A DNA stretch of 7,116 bases from an uncultured Allobaculum sp. (GTDB lineage: Bacteria > Bacillota_I > Bacilli_A > Erysipelotrichales > Erysipelotrichaceae): the NCBI GenBank assembly GCA_948467695.1, contig CAOKFJ010000087.1, positions 1-7,116 of the forward strand, read 5' to 3'. The position numbers and the translations under genes were made by a program. A model generated the notes under the pieces. That model did not search any database. It was given only the letters and a program-made list of their open reading frames with translations, and was not told the DNA's origin. Positions 5,281-7,116 of the stretch are shown piece after piece. How positions within the stretch are numbered: position 1 is the first letter of the stretch; every line of letters starts with the position of its first letter.

Positions 5281-7089
5281 TCAGTTTAGTTCAACGTCGT
5301 TCAGGGCTTGCGTATAGAGATTATTCTCATCCATATCTCTGGCAAGGTGGACAACTTGCATTTTATAGTCTTTATGGCGCTGGCGCCACTGGTTTGTTGC
5401 CTCAAGAGCGATTTTGATATTCGCAACTGTCGGATAGCCATACTCCTCTACACTTAAGGGAGGAATGACGATGCTCCTCAGACAATAGCGCTTTGCGGTA
5501 TCCAGGATGTTCTCATAACATTTGGTGCGAATCGACTGGTTGAGAATTTCATTTCGGACCGACTGCGGAAAGCGTGTGACGATTATGTAGCGGGCGGGCA
5601 GATTCCAGCCGGGCAGGATAACCGTGTCACCATAATTGTTCATGCATAGGTTCTGATACTGTCTTTTGAATCCCGGACCGGCAGCACTCTTTACCTTTTC
5701 CAGATATGCCATATAGGAGGAATTCAGAATACAGTTGCTGTCTTCGCTTTCATAAGGAAGGACGATTGCATCAGCGCGCTGGGTGAACGCGTCTCCAACG
5801 GATATTTGCATACGGCTTCTGATTTTAGTCGAGTTGAGTACAGTTTCGATCCGTTCGGCATTAAGAATAAATCTTTCCTTCCAGGGGTTGATGCAGATCA
5901 CTCGCGTATCTGTAGCAGGAAAAGCGACAAGCAGATCACGCAGATTCCATTCAACCTTGGGCATATCATCATATTTGTCGCCCTGTTCTTTGGAAGTATA
6001 CACAGGTGTGATTTGTACGCCGTTGGAATAGGACAAGGACAACGGCTGAAGCGCGAGAGGTGCAGCAGACAAACCAAAGGATGTGTTTTTCTGCGGAGCA
6101 TCATACTGTTCAGACTGCATCGCGCTCATGAGCTGTACCGGTACAAAAACTTTGCATCGCACAGTTGCACAGCGTCCAATCTGCTCCAGAACGGCATGGA
6201 CGGAAGTGCTGTCAGGATCTATCCTGTGTTTTTCAATCAGATTTTCGAGGATCTCCAGTTGTTCTTTCGAATCAAGGAAGCCAAGAGCATTCGTTTTAGG
6301 GGCTTTTTTCGAAACTTCGGAGGTTTCGTTTTTCTTCTCTGTATCGCGCAACAGGGAATGTCTGCCAATTGTTTCGTTGAAACGATTGAGCACCGCCAGC
6401 TGCTTGTCATCAAGGCGTTTTACCATTTCCGCAACCAGAGAATCAGGAACGCCGTAGAACGCTTCGGCAATGCCGCCCGAGATTGCGGCGAGTGTGTCAC
6501 AGTCACCGCCAAGCGATACCGCTGTACGGATGACACCTTCGAAACTGTTTCCTTCAAGGAAGGCAGTGATTGCTTCAGGCACTGTCTCCTGGCACGATGC
6601 GTGCGGGAAGTAAGTCGGACGGATCTGATCGCATGTGCGCGAAAGATCATAATCGAATTCGTCCACAATATATTTGCGAATTGTCTCTTTTGACGCTCCC
6701 TTGCGCGCAAGGAAAATCGCGCATGCGACAGCCTCAGCGCCTTTGATGCCTTCAGGATGATTGTGCGTGACTTCAGCGCTTAGTCGGGCAAGGTAGCGCG
6801 CTTCGTACAGATTGTCTGCCATCCATCCGATCGCGCACACGCGCATCGCCGAACCGTTTCCATAACTGTTGTAGGGTTTGGGATACGGCTGCATGGGCCA
6901 TTTGACGAAAGCGCCCCCATAGCCCGCCTGCGGATACTGGTTGCCCCATTGCCAGAGGGCATTGGTAAAAGCGGGTTTGAGATCCGCCTCGTCACGGCTT
7001 TTTGTGTCCATCAGCGCCTGCGCAATGGCGAGCATCAGTACCGTGTCATCGGTAAAACGCGACTTGATAAGTTCCCTTTTAGTAGACAC
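5281..7089 (-). CDS. Diverged paralogue: N-terminally short DraG - SseB-like - degenerate macrodomain protein
   Basis: Tandem paralogue of the neighbouring fusion, same domain order, probably cytoplasmic. The DraG region (1-241) keeps FTDDT at 12-16, CGNGS-type YGNGSAMR at 76-83 and GGDCDT at 194-199; from FTDDT to GGDCDT it aligns with the neighbour without gaps at a constant offset of 22. It lacks the N-terminal GDxxGxxYE segment, hence the expected metal/catalytic glutamate. Residues 270-420 look like a diverged SseB domain (VFVPVQL, ITPVYTSKEQ, ICINPWKERFIL). Residues 427-590 are a macrodomain by position and by GWNLPARYII (494-503), but ADP-ribose motifs are altered: LPYES for NPTN, VTRFP for HTVGP, IPPLSVEEYGYP for FPAISTGHNGFP. 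The GTG start at 7089 has no good ribosome binding site, and an in-frame TGA at 7111-7113 blocks upstream extension. It may be a pseudoenzyme, a partner subunit, or a 5'-damaged gene; the 602 uninterrupted codons argue against old decay. Confidence 0.88.
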   Translation of the reverse strand: MSTKRELIKSRFTDDTVLMLAIAQALMDTKSRDEADLKPAFTNALWQWGNQYPQAGYGGAFVKWPMQPYPKPYNSYGNGSAMRVCAIGWMADNLYEARYLARLSAEVTHNHPEGIKGAEAVACAIFLARKGASKETIRKYIVDEFDYDLSRTCDQIRPTYFPHASCQETVPEAITAFLEGNSFEGVIRTAVSLGGDCDTLAAISGGIAEAFYGVPDSLVAEMVKRLDDKQLAVLNRFNETIGRHSLLRDTEKKNETSEVSKKAPKTNALGFLDSKEQLEILENLIEKHRIDPDSTSVHAVLEQIGRCATVRCKVFVPVQLMSAMQSEQYDAPQKNTSFGLSAAPLALQPLSLSYSNGVQITPVYTSKEQGDKYDDMPKVEWNLRDLLVAFPATDTRVICINPWKERFILNAERIETVLNSTKIRSRMQISVGDAFTQRADAIVLPYESEDSNCILNSSYMAYLEKVKSAAGPGFKRQYQNLCMNNYGDTVILPGWNLPARYIIVTRFPQSVRNEILNQSIRTKCYENILDTAKRYCLRSIVIPPLSVEEYGYPTVANIKIALEATNQWRQRHKDYKMQVVHLARDMDENNLYTQALNDVELN

Positions 7090-7116
7090 TCCAAATATCC
7101 AAAGGAGTTCTCATTG

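Noticed and set aside
7101..7116. + strand AAAGGAG followed six bases later by TTG at 7114, suggesting a divergent gene start
   Set aside because: Only the start codon would lie in the window, so nothing supports a gene beyond it.

Overview
The window has the look of a Bacillota genome of moderate GC, plausibly a gut-associated Erysipelotrichales-type bacterium. The grounds are a short lysine-led signal peptide, a secreted multidomain glycosidase with Big_2 and FIVAR-like modules, AGGTGA/AAAGGA-type ribosome binding sites and compact intergenic hairpins. The taxonomic assignment is inference. There are three large protein genes and no RNA genes, transposases or CRISPR arrays.

Left part (52-3114, + strand): one secreted 1020-residue protein with a signal peptide, a carbohydrate-binding-like beta-sandwich, a Big_2 immunoglobulin-like domain, a GH123-type (DUF4091) beta-N-acetylgalactosaminidase catalytic region carrying an Asp-Glu pair, and a helical C-terminus with FIVAR-like repeats. 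It probably trims host or dietary glycans outside the cell. It ends at a convergent junction (3115-3232) filled by two nested inverted repeats, read here as a strong terminator. All three imperfect pairs in them are G.U wobbles in the + strand transcript.

Right part (3233-7089, - strand): two tandem paralogous genes, each an unusual three-part fusion of an ADP-ribosylglycohydrolase (DraG/ARH family) domain, an SseB-like middle domain and a C-terminal macrodomain. The downstream copy (3233-5083) keeps the metal-binding and ADP-ribose-binding motifs of both end domains and should be able to bind and reverse ADP-ribosylation. The upstream copy (5281-7089) keeps the central DraG motifs almost unchanged, but starts 22 residues late, so it lacks the N-terminal segment with the expected catalytic/metal glutamate, and its macrodomain has lost the usual ADP-ribose-binding motifs. 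It is either a pseudoenzyme partner or a 5'-damaged gene. No ADP-ribosyltransferase is visible, so the target is unknown.

The 197-base gap between the paralogues (5084-5280) holds an AT-rich hairpin with a T tract, a perfect 30-base palindrome, a small GC hairpin with an alternative partner, and a good ribosome binding site. The glycosidase and the ADP-ribose genes face each other and probably have unrelated jobs. The most interesting material is the DraG-SseB-macro fusion pair and its asymmetric decay.
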